DNA of 64,000 bases. Source: Wujia chipingensis. GTDB taxonomy: Bacteria; Bacillota; Clostridia; Lachnospirales; Lachnospiraceae. Below, in pieces: positions 1 to 8,008 of this stretch. The stretch's first letter is position 1. Each line of letters begins with the position of its first letter. The stretch lies in the NCBI RefSeq assembly GCF_014337155.1, contig NZ_CP060632.1:808501-872500 (forward strand), given 5' to 3'. The notes under the pieces were generated by a model, which made no database searches, was not told the DNA's origin, and worked only from the letters and a program-made list of their open reading frames with translations. The translations under genes were made by a program, and so were the position numbers.

Positions 1-421
1 ATCGACGGAGTTTTCTGGGCGATTGGCTTGCTGTGCTGGATCGCTACTTATGTTGCGGCACCGCTTGAAAGCAAGAAACGGGGATATCGTGTTTCCGGAG
101 TGCCGGGAGTTCCTTGCGTATTCTTCTTGCTGGCAGGTTTTCCTCACCGAATAAATGGTTGATGCTTATTGCACTGCTTGATTTTAGTCTTACATACTTG
201 CCGGTCTTTTTGTTGAAAGAACATCTGAAAAAAAGAAAAAACAAGGATATAAAAAGGTAAAGCTGGTATTTTATTGTGATTTTTCAGAAGAAAAAAATGA
301 GCTGCATGTGAGTGGTAAATTAAATAATTTGCAAAAAGCGGACATTGAAGAAAATATTGTTTCCTGTAATGTATTAGAAGCAAGCTCACCAATCGCAAAG
401 GGGATATGCACAGCAATTTGA
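1..421 (+). pseudogene. Decayed membrane protein remnant, 5' end outside window
   Basis: Frame 1 is open from base 1 and encodes a hydrophobic segment (FWAIGLLCWIATYVAA) followed by a basic loop, then stops near base 165. A second frame continues with another hydrophobic stretch (WLMLIALLDFSLTYLPVFLL) and stops near 259. A third frame carries a soluble tail (KVKLVFYCDF to GICTAI) ending in TGA at 419-421. Three consecutive plausible segments in three frames suggest one small membrane protein broken by two frameshifts. I do not recognise the family. It sits beside other decayed accessory genes. Confidence 0.5.
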
Positions 422-455
422 ATAAATAATATAGGAATGATAATGTTTGCTATTG

Positions 456-484
456 TTGACTATATAACGTATAACGTTTATAAT
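456..484 (+). promoter_or_regulatory. hipBA promoter with embedded operator
   Basis: TTGACT at 456-461 and TATAAT at 479-484 are separated by 17 bp, close to a consensus SigA promoter. The spacer contains the inverted repeat AACGT-ATA-ACGTT (466-478). Its place between -35 and -10 suits steric autorepression by the HipB-like protein encoded 31 bp downstream. The promoter and palindrome are visible; the repressor assignment is inferred. Confidence 0.7.
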
Positions 485-514
485 AATAAACATTGAAAAG
501 AAAAGGATATAAAA

Positions 515-835
515 ATGAAAAAAGCAGTGTATAACATATTACCCGAAACAGAAGATATATTGAAAACAATGGGAGAGCAGATTAAATTAGCAAGATTAAG
601 ACGTGATTTGCCCGTGGAATTAGTGGCTGAACGTGCAGGAATCAGTAGATCTTCTTTGTGGAAGGTCGAGTCAGGAAGTCCGGCGGTTGCGATTGGGATT
701 TATGCCGCTGTTTTGCATGCATTAGGAGGTATGGACAAGGATATGCTTCTTGTAGCGAAGGATGATGAAATGGGCAGGCAGATGCAGGATCTTAATCTCC
801 TGACAAAGAAGCGTGCAACAAGGAGAAAAAAATAA
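515..835 (+). CDS. hipB: HipB-like XRE-family antitoxin/repressor
   Basis: This 106-residue protein has one XRE/Cro-type helix-turn-helix at about residues 18-75 (KLARLRRDLPVELVAERAG, then SRSSLWKVESG) and a basic tail (KKRATRRKK). In HipBA systems HipB binds DNA as a dimer, represses the operon and holds the HipA kinase inactive. Its stop overlaps the start of the next gene (TAATG), so the two are probably translationally coupled in the usual antitoxin-first order. AGGAT lies a few bases before the ATG. A palindrome inside the promoter is the likely operator. Confidence 0.85.
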   Translation: MKKAVYNILPETEDILKTMGEQIKLARLRRDLPVELVAERAGISRSSLWKVESGSPAVAIGIYAAVLHALGGMDKDMLLVAKDDEMGRQMQDLNLLTKKRATRRKK

Positions 836-2097
836 TGGTGATAGACGAAAAAATCATATATGTATATGATGATTTTTCAGAAGATAGTCCATGTTTAATC
901 GGAAAGCTTTATGTTGGAGTTATTAAGGGCGGAGAAACATATTCTTTCGAATACGATGCCGACTGGTTGGCTAAAAATAAAATGAGAGTCAGCCTTGATC
1001 CGCAGTTGCAACCGTTCACAGGACGGCAATTTCCAACAGGAAAAAATATTTTTGGCATGTTTTCGGATGCGTCTCCAGACAGGTGGGGACGTGTGCTTAT
1101 GAACAAAAGGGAACGCATACTTGCTGGAAGAGAACAAAGAAAACCAAGAAAACTGCATGATAGTGATTATCTGCTGGGGGTATACGACGAAACCAGAATG
1201 GGAGGGATTCGTTTTAAGCTTGATCCCGACGGACTATTTCTTTCTGATGACAAGGAAACCGCAACACCTCCATGGACAAAACTAAGGACATTGGAGGAGG
1301 CTTCCCGAAATTTTGAAAATGATGAAAAAGGAATTACAGACGAATGGTTGAACCAGTTAATAAAGCTGGGATCTTCTTTGGGTGGCGCAAGACCAAAGGC
1401 TACGGTAATGGATACAGAAGGCGAATTGTGGATAGCTAAATTTCCATCAAAGAATGATGAATGTGACACAGGGGCGTGGGAAAAGGTTGTTCATGATTTG
1501 GCAAGATTGTGTGGACTGAATGTTCCGGAATCTAAATTAGAAAAATTCTCAAAACTTGGAAGTACCTTTCTTGTCAGACGTTTTGATAGAGATGGTAATA
1601 GAAGAATACACTTTGCCTCGGCAATGACATTGCTTGGAAAGACAGATGGCGCTTCTGCTGAGAATGGGACAAGTTATTTGGATATTGTTTCATTTATTAA
1701 GGCTTTTGGATCGAATCCAAAGGCTGATTTGATGGAATTATGGAAACGAATTGTATTCAATATGGCGGTTACTAATACAGATGATCATCTTCGTAACCAT
1801 GCGTTTCTATTTGCAGATAATGGTTGGAAGTTGTCACCTTTGTACGACGTAAATCCTGTTCCATATGGTGATGAATTATCACTTTTAGTAGATGACCGTG
1901 ATAACAACATATCGATAGAACTGGCGATTAATACCGCAAACCGTTTTGGAATTCAGAGAGAGGTGGCGGAAAATGAGGCAGAGGAAATACTTACAATTGT
2001 CAGGAATAATTGGGAAAAAAAGGCAAAAGAATATGACCTTTCACGGGGACAAATAGAATATATGCGTCCTGCATTTGATGCATGTTATAACAAGTAG
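835..2097 (+). CDS. hipA: HipA-family serine/threonine kinase toxin
   Basis: A 420-residue HipA homologue of near full family length. Known HipA proteins phosphorylate a translation factor such as glutamyl-tRNA synthetase and halt growth. Visible kinase features are the glycine-rich loop GSSLGGARPKA (about 179-189), the lysine of AKFPS (about 202), the catalytic loop NTDDHLRNH (about 314-322) and the metal-binding YDVNP (about 337-341). The first 100 or so residues form the HipA N-terminal subdomain. All key residues are present, so the toxin looks functional. Its ATG overlaps the hipB stop. A chromosomal accessory location is typical for the family. Confidence 0.9.
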   Translation: MVIDEKIIYVYDDFSEDSPCLIGKLYVGVIKGGETYSFEYDADWLAKNKMRVSLDPQLQPFTGRQFPTGKNIFGMFSDASPDRWGRVLMNKRERILAGREQRKPRKLHDSDYLLGVYDETRMGGIRFKLDPDGLFLSDDKETATPPWTKLRTLEEASRNFENDEKGITDEWLNQLIKLGSSLGGARPKATVMDTEGELWIAKFPSKNDECDTGAWEKVVHDLARLCGLNVPESKLEKFSKLGSTFLVRRFDRDGNRRIHFASAMTLLGKTDGASAENGTSYLDIVSFIKAFGSNPKADLMELWKRIVFNMAVTNTDDHLRNHAFLFADNGWKLSPLYDVNPVPYGDELSLLVDDRDNNISIELAINTANRFGIQREVAENEAEEILTIVRNNWEKKAKEYDLSRGQIEYMRPAFDACYNK

Positions 2098-2161
2098 GAA
2101 CGTAGTATTTGTACCAATCTAAAGTTAGAGGATATTAATAAAAGCATTCGGAGGAATGACA

Positions 2162-2626
2162 ATGACATTTGAAAAAGCAACTGCTCAAGATACAGGTATG
2201 TTGACAGAACTTAGAATCGCATATTTGCAAGAGGATTTAGGAGAAATTGAGGCTGTTGATTTAGAATTGATAGAGTCCTTATTGCCAGGTTATTATGAAA
2301 AACATCTTAATAGGAATCTAATGGTCTATGTTGCACGCAATGAGAAGGATATCGTTTCCTGTGCATTCTTGTTGATCGTGGAAAAACCTATGAGCCCATC
2401 ATTTATTACCGGGAAGACGGGGACTGTTTTGAATGTTTATACGAAGCCAGAGTATAGGAAAAAAGGATATGCTAAGAAATTAATGAACATGATGTTGGAG
2501 GACGCAAAAGCAGAAAACGTGAGCATTATTGAATTAAAGGCAACAGAGGATGGATATTCCTTATACCAATCTGTTGGGTTTGAAGATGTTGCAGCCAAGT
2601 ATCATAATATGAGAATTTCGTTGTAG
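2162..2626 (+). CDS. GNAT-family N-acetyltransferase
   Basis: A roughly 154-residue protein with the GNAT fold: a fairly divergent N-terminal half, the beta4 strand TVLNVYTKPEYRKKGYAKKL containing the acetyl-CoA pyrophosphate loop (RKKGYA), and the later element ATEDGYSLYQSVGF. The substrate cannot be read from sequence. An ATG at 2156 is only one base from GGAGG (2150-2154), so the in-frame ATG at 2162, seven bases away, is the better start. It lies 64 bp after hipA on the same strand and may be read from the same promoter. Confidence 0.8.
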   Translation: MTFEKATAQDTGMLTELRIAYLQEDLGEIEAVDLELIESLLPGYYEKHLNRNLMVYVARNEKDIVSCAFLLIVEKPMSPSFITGKTGTVLNVYTKPEYRKKGYAKKLMNMMLEDAKAENVSIIELKATEDGYSLYQSVGFEDVAAKYHNMRISL

Positions 2627-2745
2627 GATTTGGCAGGAATCTAAATGCTATGTTGGATGATGGAGACAATTTCTTAACAGTCTTCAAACATGCATTAGAG
2701 TATAGTCTGGAGTTAGGATTACCAATAGAGATAGAGGCATTGTAG
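2627..2745 (+). pseudogene. Short coding remnant
   Basis: Immediately after the acetyltransferase stop, an open frame without a good start encodes a peptide rich in acidic and leucine residues (MLDDGDNFLTVFKHALEYSL, then ELGLPIEIEAL) and ends at TAG 2743-2745. It reads like the C-terminal end of a real protein rather than random translation. No ribosome binding site precedes it. I do not recognise the family. It is probably debris from the same decay that affected the next gene. Confidence 0.35.
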
Positions 2746-2819
2746 ATGTAAGCGTCCCTACTGTATGACCAGAAATAATCCCAATATGCTGTATAAGGAT
2801 TATTGGAGAGAATAGGAAA

Positions 2820-3385
2820 ATGAAATATTATAAATTGTCAATGGATATGAATAGGGGAAATGATATAATCTGTCATTTTGATGACAAGTTTACAATTCCG
2901 CAGAACGCATTGATTATGGGTAAGTACTTTAATCAATGGGATGATAAAACGGTTATTCGTTTTTCAATCGAGGAAGGAAGTGTTTGGACCGATTATTTGG
3001 CAAATGACAAAGGATGGTTTTTGGTGTCCGAGAAATTGAAAAAATCCTTGAATCCGTAGATACAGATATTCAGTTCTTGAAAGTTACTGTTGAAGAATAT
3101 AATGGGTTATGATTATCCCGAAAATATTACTTCGCAAATGTATTACGGGTCGTAGATGCACTCTGTTTAGAAAAATCAAAGTATTTTGAGACCGAAATTT
3201 CGGGTATTGGGACAGTGTATACAGTAAGTAAGTATGGTATATATTCTGACAAAACGGAGAATTCGGATGTATCCAAATTAGGAAACAGACAACAGGTACC
3301 ATTGTTTGTTTCTGAAAAATTTAAGATCCTAATGGAGGAAGAAAGTATAACAGGAATAACACTTACGGAAATAGCTGTTCAGTAA
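2820..3385 (+). pseudogene. Frameshifted Imm11/DUF1629-like immunity protein
   Basis: The first frame starts at ATG 2820 and stops at 3059 after 79 residues (MKYYKLSMDMNRGNDIICHF, later SEKLKK). Translation resumes in a shifted frame from about 3047 (ILESVDTDIQFLKVTVEEYN), meets TGA at 3110-3112, and continues in that frame with KYYFANVLRVVDALCLEKSK and a long C-terminus ending at TAA 3383-3385. The segment with YY, NVL, VDAL and EKS resembles the conserved core of Imm11/DUF1629 immunity proteins of polymorphic toxin systems. Rejoined, the gene would be about 188 codons. It is probably inactive. The family call is from motif memory only. Confidence 0.5.
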
Positions 3386-3533
3386 AAAAATATTTGCTTT
3401 ATATTTTTGAGACTCCAACAACATTAAAACTTATGTACATCATCTGTCTGACATAGAAAAACAGGCAGATCGGGAAGGTGGATGCGGAGATATTTAGGAA
3501 TATTACCTGATGAAAGAAAAAATAGAAGATTAG

Positions 3534-3565
3534 AAAATGTACAATATATCAATTTGTACATTTTT
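3534..3565 (+). terminator. AT-rich hairpin, possible terminator
   Basis: AAAATGTACAA (3534-3544) and TTGTACATTTT (3554-3564) form an 11-bp stem with a 9-base loop, running into a short T tract. It lies in the 245-bp gap between the immunity pseudogene and the ChW gene. The rest of that gap holds only scattered short frames and the promoter at 3582-3590. Confidence 0.45.
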
Positions 3566-3581
3566 ATTATATAGAATCTTA

Positions 3582-3590
3582 TGATATAAT
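3582..3590 (+). promoter_or_regulatory. Extended -10 promoter of the ChW protein gene
   Basis: TGATATAAT at 3582-3590 is an extended -10 element. No strong -35 is visible at the right distance, which fits a TG-dependent promoter. The gene begins 40 bp downstream, after GGGGAG. Confidence 0.5.
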
Positions 3591-3630
3591 CTAATCAGTA
3601 AATATAAATAAACGATGGGGAGAAATCAAT

Positions 3631-5220
3631 ATGAAGAAAGGTATGAAAAAACTTGCAACAACACTTCTTGCAGCACTGCTCATGATCACGCAGCTTCCGG
3701 CGGTTGAGAGCAAAGCTGCAACATCGATCGGAATGTCCGGAAAAGCGCACGTGCAGAGCTACGGTGACACAAACGGACGAATCATTTACGAGAATGGAAT
3801 TGAGACGCTTGTGCTTGGCACGAGAGGACAGGCAAAACGGGTAGAATCAATCACTGTTAATCTGAAGAATAACACAGGTTACACAGGAACGATTCAGTAC
3901 CGGGTACATCGACAGACATACGGATGGACGGATTGGACTACAAGTGGTCAGCCAGCTGGTACAACCGGACAGGGTAAACGTCTGGAAGCCATGCAGATCC
4001 GGCTCACGGGAGAGCTTGCAAACCATTATGATGTCCGTTACCGTGTACACATTCAGACATATGGAGATAACCAAGGCTGGGTATACAATGGAGCGTTGGC
4101 AGGCACTACTGGCGAAGCAAAGAGACTGGAAGAAGTCAAGATTCAGATCGTTCCGAAGAATATAGCATCTGAGACACCAAGTATCAACTACCGTGTACAT
4201 AGACAGACCTACGGCTGGGAAACAACCTGGGCGAAAGATGGAGCGGTCAGCGGTACAACCGGGCAGGGCAAACGTCTCGAAGGTATCAGTATCGATATTA
4301 AGGGAACGAGCTATTGTGGAAGCGTTGAGTATCAGACACATGTTCAGTCTTATGGATGGATGAATTGGGTAGCAGATGGAGCTATGAGTGGAACAAGCGG
4401 ACAGGCGAAGCGTCTGGAAGCAATCCGGATCCGGCTTACAGGTGAACTTGCAAACCATTATGATATCTACTATCGTGTACATGCACAGTCCTTCGGATGG
4501 ATGGGCTGGGCTAAGAACGGCGAAGCAGCAGGAACAGCCCGCTATGCGAAGCGTTTGGAAGCAATCCAGATCGTACTCTGCAGGAAGGGAACAGCTCCCG
4601 GAGCAAATGTAGCAGGTATCGTATCTGCAACGTCGGACAGTTACAAAGACGCGTTGAATCCGACACCAACGACGCCGACAACTCCGACAGTACCGACAGT
4701 ACCGACGACACCAACAGTGCCACAGAACCCAACGTTGCAGCCGGCATTGACACAGACAGTAACATATTATCAGTGTGATAGCTGCAATAATATTTATAGA
4801 ACGGAAGAAGAGTTGGAACAGCACTTCGCATTCTGGGATCCTAAATACCATGTAATCTGCAGTTGTGGAGTCAACAAAGCAGGAACCAAGCGGACAGCAA
4901 CATTCACAATCAGGGATGCATATTACAGCAATCAGGTAGTTCCGGAAACGCATAAGGTTGTATGGGTAGCGACAGAACCGGCGTATACTGAGACGAAAGA
5001 AATAGTGGAAATGGTACCATACAGCTACTGTTTTATGTGTAAAAAAAGATTTTATAAAGATGACATAGCTGCTGATGGAGAATATATATCAGACCATACA
5101 TACAATCATATAATGAATGGAGATCCTTACAGCAATATAATAGACGGAGAAAAGGAACGTCGTGTAGTGGGAACAGAAACTGTTACAGAACCAGAATATG
5201 GTTATTACGAAGTACAGTAG
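3631..5220 (+). CDS. Secreted ChW-repeat protein with cysteine-finger C-terminus
   Basis: A 529-residue exported protein. Residues 1-31 form a signal peptide (basic start, LATTLLAALLMITQLPA, cleavage near SKAA). Residues about 35-330 contain six ChW (clostridial hydrophobic repeat with conserved W) units of about 45-50 residues, each with a YRVHxQTYG-like core and a G(Q/E)(A/G)KRLE signature; the first is the most diverged. A Thr/Pro linker follows (PTTPTTPTVP type). The tail carries two Cys/His clusters: CDSCNNIYRTEEELEQHF with CSCG, and CFMCKKRF with a downstream HTYNHIM. ChW repeats are thought to mediate surface attachment or glycan/protein binding. The finger-like tail is unusual in a secreted protein. 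The gene has its own promoter and terminator. Confidence 0.8.
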   Translation: MKKGMKKLATTLLAALLMITQLPAVESKAATSIGMSGKAHVQSYGDTNGRIIYENGIETLVLGTRGQAKRVESITVNLKNNTGYTGTIQYRVHRQTYGWTDWTTSGQPAGTTGQGKRLEAMQIRLTGELANHYDVRYRVHIQTYGDNQGWVYNGALAGTTGEAKRLEEVKIQIVPKNIASETPSINYRVHRQTYGWETTWAKDGAVSGTTGQGKRLEGISIDIKGTSYCGSVEYQTHVQSYGWMNWVADGAMSGTSGQAKRLEAIRIRLTGELANHYDIYYRVHAQSFGWMGWAKNGEAAGTARYAKRLEAIQIVLCRKGTAPGANVAGIVSATSDSYKDALNPTPTTPTTPTVPTVPTTPTVPQNPTLQPALTQTVTYYQCDSCNNIYRTEEELEQHFAFWDPKYHVICSCGVNKAGTKRTATFTIRDAYYSNQVVPETHKVVWVATEPAYTETKEIVEMVPYSYCFMCKKRFYKDDIAADGEYISDHTYNHIMNGDPYSNIIDGEKERRVVGTETVTEPEYGYYEVQ

Positions 5221-5246
5221 CAATAGAAAAATAAATAGGTAAAGTA

Positions 5247-5278
5247 AAAGGAACAATCTTATGGTTGTTCCTTTTTTT
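5247..5278 (+). terminator. Rho-independent terminator after ChW gene
   Basis: GGAACAA (5250-5256) pairs with TTGTTCC (5265-5271), extended by flanking A/T pairs, and is followed by seven T residues. Confidence 0.9.
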
Positions 5279-5334
5279 GATGCTTTCTTTTAACTGTTTA
5301 GAAAGCTCCAACAGCGGGTATATAGATTCCCTCT

Positions 5335-5362
5335 TTGAAGAATATTATGATAAATTTATAAT
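5335..5362 (+). promoter_or_regulatory. Promoter of MNT nucleotidyltransferase gene
   Basis: TTGAAG (5335-5340) and TATAAT (5357-5362) are separated by 16 bp, 20 bp before the coding start. AGAGGTGA precedes the ATG. Confidence 0.55.
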
Positions 5363-5382
5363 CTTGAAAGAGGTGACTGTGT

Positions 5383-5715
5383 ATGGTTAAAGAAAATGAA
5401 TGTCGGCATGAACAATCATTAAAGTATGCGATTAATGTTTTAACGAAAGATTACTGGGAATATGTGCAGTGCATTTATTTATACGGCAGCTATGCAAGAA
5501 AGGATCATAAATACAATTCGGATGTTGATCTGTTCGTGTGTGTATCTGAGAATACCACGGCACGGGTGGCTGCGCACATGAGAAGTGATGTAGTACCGGA
5601 TGATTATAATTTGCCGATCGTGGAGCTTATGATAAGTAAATCTGGGCTCAGAAATCCGAGTCCTCAGTTTATGAGAAATCTAGAAAGGGATGCTATCCTA
5701 TTATGGAAGAAATAA
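5383..5715 (+). CDS. MNT-type minimal nucleotidyltransferase
   Basis: A 110-residue protein with the core of the polymerase-beta-like nucleotidyltransferase fold: YLYGSYARKDHKYNSDVDLF, containing the GS motif and the paired acidic SDVDLF metal-binding motif (about residues 35-55). Small MNT proteins often act with a HEPN partner in toxin-antitoxin systems, where MNT AMPylates or restrains the HEPN RNase. No HEPN gene is visible next to it, so this is either an orphan or a solo housekeeping-like member. It lies in the accessory region between the ChW gene and a broken ATPase. Confidence 0.75.
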   Translation: MVKENECRHEQSLKYAINVLTKDYWEYVQCIYLYGSYARKDHKYNSDVDLFVCVSENTTARVAAHMRSDVVPDDYNLPIVELMISKSGLRNPSPQFMRNLERDAILLWKK

Positions 5716-5725
5716 TGGAAATCTC

Positions 5726-5780
5726 TTGACAAAACAGTAAAGAACAGTAAAAATAATAAAAAAGAGTAAAGAACAGTAAA
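5726..5780 (+). promoter_or_regulatory. Promoter region with repeated AACAGTAAA boxes
   Basis: TTGACA lies at 5726-5731 with weak AATAAT-like -10 sequence near 5752-5757. Overlapping it are two copies of a double box, AACAGTAAAGAACAGTAAA at 5733-5751 and GAGTAAAGAACAGTAAA at 5764-5780, about 30 bp apart. The tandem boxes look like sites for a cooperatively binding regulator. They now drive only a broken gene. Confidence 0.4.
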
Positions 5781-5791
5781 AGAGGCGCGCG

Positions 5792-6172
5792 ATGCAAAAT
5801 CCATTTACATTAGTTTTGGGTAAGAGTCCGTTGGAATCAATCTCCAGATTGGCACAGACGAATGAGATTATTGATTCGTTTTCGTCAGAATGAATGAACC
5901 AGCAGATTTATATGATTACGGGAGTCCGGGGCAGCGGAAAGACTGTAATGCTGACAGATATATCGAAGCATTTTCGTAAAGACAAGGATTGGATTGTAAT
6001 AGAACTGAATCCAGATCGTGACTTGCTGCATAGTTTTGCTGCAAAGTTATACGATCAAAAAAATCTGAAGGATTTGTTTATAAAAGCAAAGCTGGATTTA
6101 TCAGTATTAAGGATTGGAGTGTCTATTGAAAAATCGAATCCTTTTTTGATATTTCGAGGAAAATTGTATTGA
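5792..6172 (+). pseudogene. Truncated AAA-type ATPase with in-frame stop
   Basis: ATG 5792 opens a frame (MQNPFTLVLGKSPLESISRL) that meets TGA at 5891-5893. The same frame continues without a shift as NQQIYMITGVRGSGKTVMLT, which contains a perfect Walker A (GVRGSGKT), then stops at 6172 after a short diverged tail. This matches the N-terminal third of a family of roughly 370-400-residue ATP-binding proteins found in clostridia; Walker B and everything after it are missing. The nonsense codon plus truncation make it a pseudogene. The break lies about 20 bp before the tetrapyrrole genes. Confidence 0.75.
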
Positions 6173-6197
6173 CACATGTATAAAGGATGAATTGGAA

Positions 6198-7712
6198 ATG
6201 GTATATTTAATCGGAGCAGGTCCCGGTGATCCGGGATTGATTACATACAAAGGCTTGCAGATCTTAAAATCGTGCGATGCGGTAATCTACGACCGGCTTG
6301 GGACGGGGGAGCTTCTCGATCTTGTGCGACCGGATTGTGCGAAAATCTATGTTGGCAAGCAGGCAGGTGCGCATTATAAGAAGCAGGAGGAAATCAACCG
6401 GATTCTGGTAGAGACCGCAGGAAAATACGAGAATGTTGTCCGCTTAAAGGGCGGCGATTCATTTGTATTCGGACGTGGCGGTGAGGAAATCCTTACATTG
6501 CAGGAATCAGATATTCCGTTTCAGGTGATTCCGGGTGTGACTTCTGCGATTGCGGTGCCGGAGGTGCTTGGAATTCCTGTGACGCATCGGGAGATGAGCC
6601 GGAGTTTCCATGTGATTACCGGACATACGAAGAAGGGCGAGGCAGATGCACTTGCGAATATTCATAAACAGGAGGGAACCAGTGTGTTCCTGATGGGACT
6701 TTCGAATCTGGAACCGATTATGCAGAGACTGCGCGAAGAGGGGGAATCGGAGGAGACACCGGTCAGTGTGATTTCAAATGGTATGCTGCCCGGAGAGACA
6801 ATCGTGCGCGGTACGGTAGGGACGATCGGCAAGCTTGTTTCGAAGAACGAGCTTGTTTCACCGGCAATCATAGTCGTCGGGCAGACAGCTGCCTGCACGA
6901 TGAAGGATAAGAAGCGCAGTGCGATTGATGGCTGCAAGATCGGCGTGGTTGGCACGGCAGTATTCCGGGAGAAACTGCGCGGACTGCTGGAAGAAAAAGG
7001 CGCATCGCTGTTTTCAATCTGTGATATGCATGTCAGAACGTGTCCGGATATGGAGAAGTTGGATGTGGCAATTCAGAATTTGAAGGATTACCAGTGGATC
7101 GTATTCACAAGCCAGAACGGAATCAGGTTATTCTTTGACCGGGTGCGCGCGTGTGCAGTCGATCTTCGGAAGTTTACAGATATCCGATTTGCAGTGGTTG
7201 GAAGTGGCTGTGCGCAGGCGCTGGAGCAGTATGGATTTTATGCAGATTATATACCGGAGCAATATACGACAGAAAGTCTTGCAAATGGGCTTTGTACCAT
7301 TGTAAAATCAGGAGAAAAGGTTTTGATTCCGCGGGCGAAGGAAGGAAGTCTGGTCTTAGAACAGATTCTATCTGCGAACCGGATTGACGCGGAGATTCTA
7401 TCCATCTACGATGTGCGTGGCGCGCGGACAGAAAACTGGAAATACTTAAATAATTACGATGCAATTTTATTTGCAAGCGCTTCCGGGGTGCATGCATTTG
7501 CAGATTGCCTTGCCGAGACCGGACAGCCAGACTGGAATCCAGCACAAGGAAAGAAGCGCATTGTACTTGGCACAATCGGACAGGTGACAGCAGACGCCCT
7601 TATAAAATGTGGTCTGCCCGCCGATGTCATTCCGGAGAAGTGCGATGCGGAAGGCCTGGTAAGGGCATTGGATAGTGCGTTTGACGTGAAAAATACAGAT
7701 AATAAGGTGTAA
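6198..7712 (+). CDS. cobA-hemD: Uroporphyrinogen-III C-methyltransferase / uroporphyrinogen-III synthase fusion
   Basis: A fusion of about 504 residues. Residues 1-245 are SUMT (CobA), which adds two methyl groups to uroporphyrinogen III to give precorrin-2 for siroheme/cobalamin; visible motifs are VYLIGAGPGDPGLIT, RLKGGDSFVFGRGGEE and VIPGVTSAIAVP. The rest is HemD, which cyclises hydroxymethylbilane to uroporphyrinogen III; it is the less conserved half. The fusion is common in clostridia. A TTG at 6192 could also start translation, but the ATG at 6198 gives the usual N-terminus. hemB and hemL follow on the same strand. hemA and hemC, often upstream, are absent here. Confidence 0.93.
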   Translation: MVYLIGAGPGDPGLITYKGLQILKSCDAVIYDRLGTGELLDLVRPDCAKIYVGKQAGAHYKKQEEINRILVETAGKYENVVRLKGGDSFVFGRGGEEILTLQESDIPFQVIPGVTSAIAVPEVLGIPVTHREMSRSFHVITGHTKKGEADALANIHKQEGTSVFLMGLSNLEPIMQRLREEGESEETPVSVISNGMLPGETIVRGTVGTIGKLVSKNELVSPAIIVVGQTAACTMKDKKRSAIDGCKIGVVGTAVFREKLRGLLEEKGASLFSICDMHVRTCPDMEKLDVAIQNLKDYQWIVFTSQNGIRLFFDRVRACAVDLRKFTDIRFAVVGSGCAQALEQYGFYADYIPEQYTTESLANGLCTIVKSGEKVLIPRAKEGSLVLEQILSANRIDAEILSIYDVRGARTENWKYLNNYDAILFASASGVHAFADCLAETGQPDWNPAQGKKRIVLGTIGQVTADALIKCGLPADVIPEKCDAEGLVRALDSAFDVKNTDNKV

Positions 7713-7715
7713 AAT

Positions 7716-7956
7716 GTAGATGGAGGTGGATATACTTACCAATTCTTAAGCAGACCGTTGAAGCACGCTGGCACTTAATGAGCGACAGTTTCTTTGTCGC
7801 GAATTTAGTACCACTGCGTGCTGAACCGAGCGAGGAGACATCCATGGAACGTAGTTCCATTTAGGATGGATGTCGACGACTTATCACAGAGCATAGCGAT
7901 GTGATGTTACCCGTGCGCGTCTGCGTAGAAATGGTAAGTATGTTCAACTCCTGTAG
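7716..7956 (+). ncRNA. Structured RNA, family 1, copy A (before hemB)
   Basis: Much of the 296-bp cobA-hemD/hemB gap folds. ATACTTACCAATTCT (from about 7731) pairs with AGAAATGGTAAGTAT (to about 7941), extended by GGAGGTG against CAACTCC. Inside, AGCACGC (7762-7768) pairs with GCGTGCT (7816-7822), GGCACT with AGTACC, and GCGACA (7782-7787) with TGTCGC (7795-7800). A second arm is GACATCCA/TGGATGTC (7837-7874) enclosing ATGGAAC/GTTCCAT. A related element at 42542-42702 keeps the folds with different helix sequences. It could be a leader RNA, a processed sRNA or a folded repeat; I cannot name it. Confidence 0.7.
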
Positions 7957-8008
7957 AGAGGTACATTTATAATTACTGTAAGTTATAGGAAAAGAGGAAT
8001 ATACACAC

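Noticed and set aside
3847..4953. Minus-strand frame of 368 codons opposite the ChW gene
   Set aside because: Cys-rich antisense translation of repeated sequence; no supporting signals.
7771..7815. Hammerhead ribozyme resemblance (ATGAG, hairpin, CGAA)
   Set aside because: The CUGAUGA core and the GAAA plus cleavage-site elements are not present in the right arrangement.
7837..7874. Intrinsic terminator in the family 1 copy A arm
   Set aside because: The hairpin is strong but no T run follows it.
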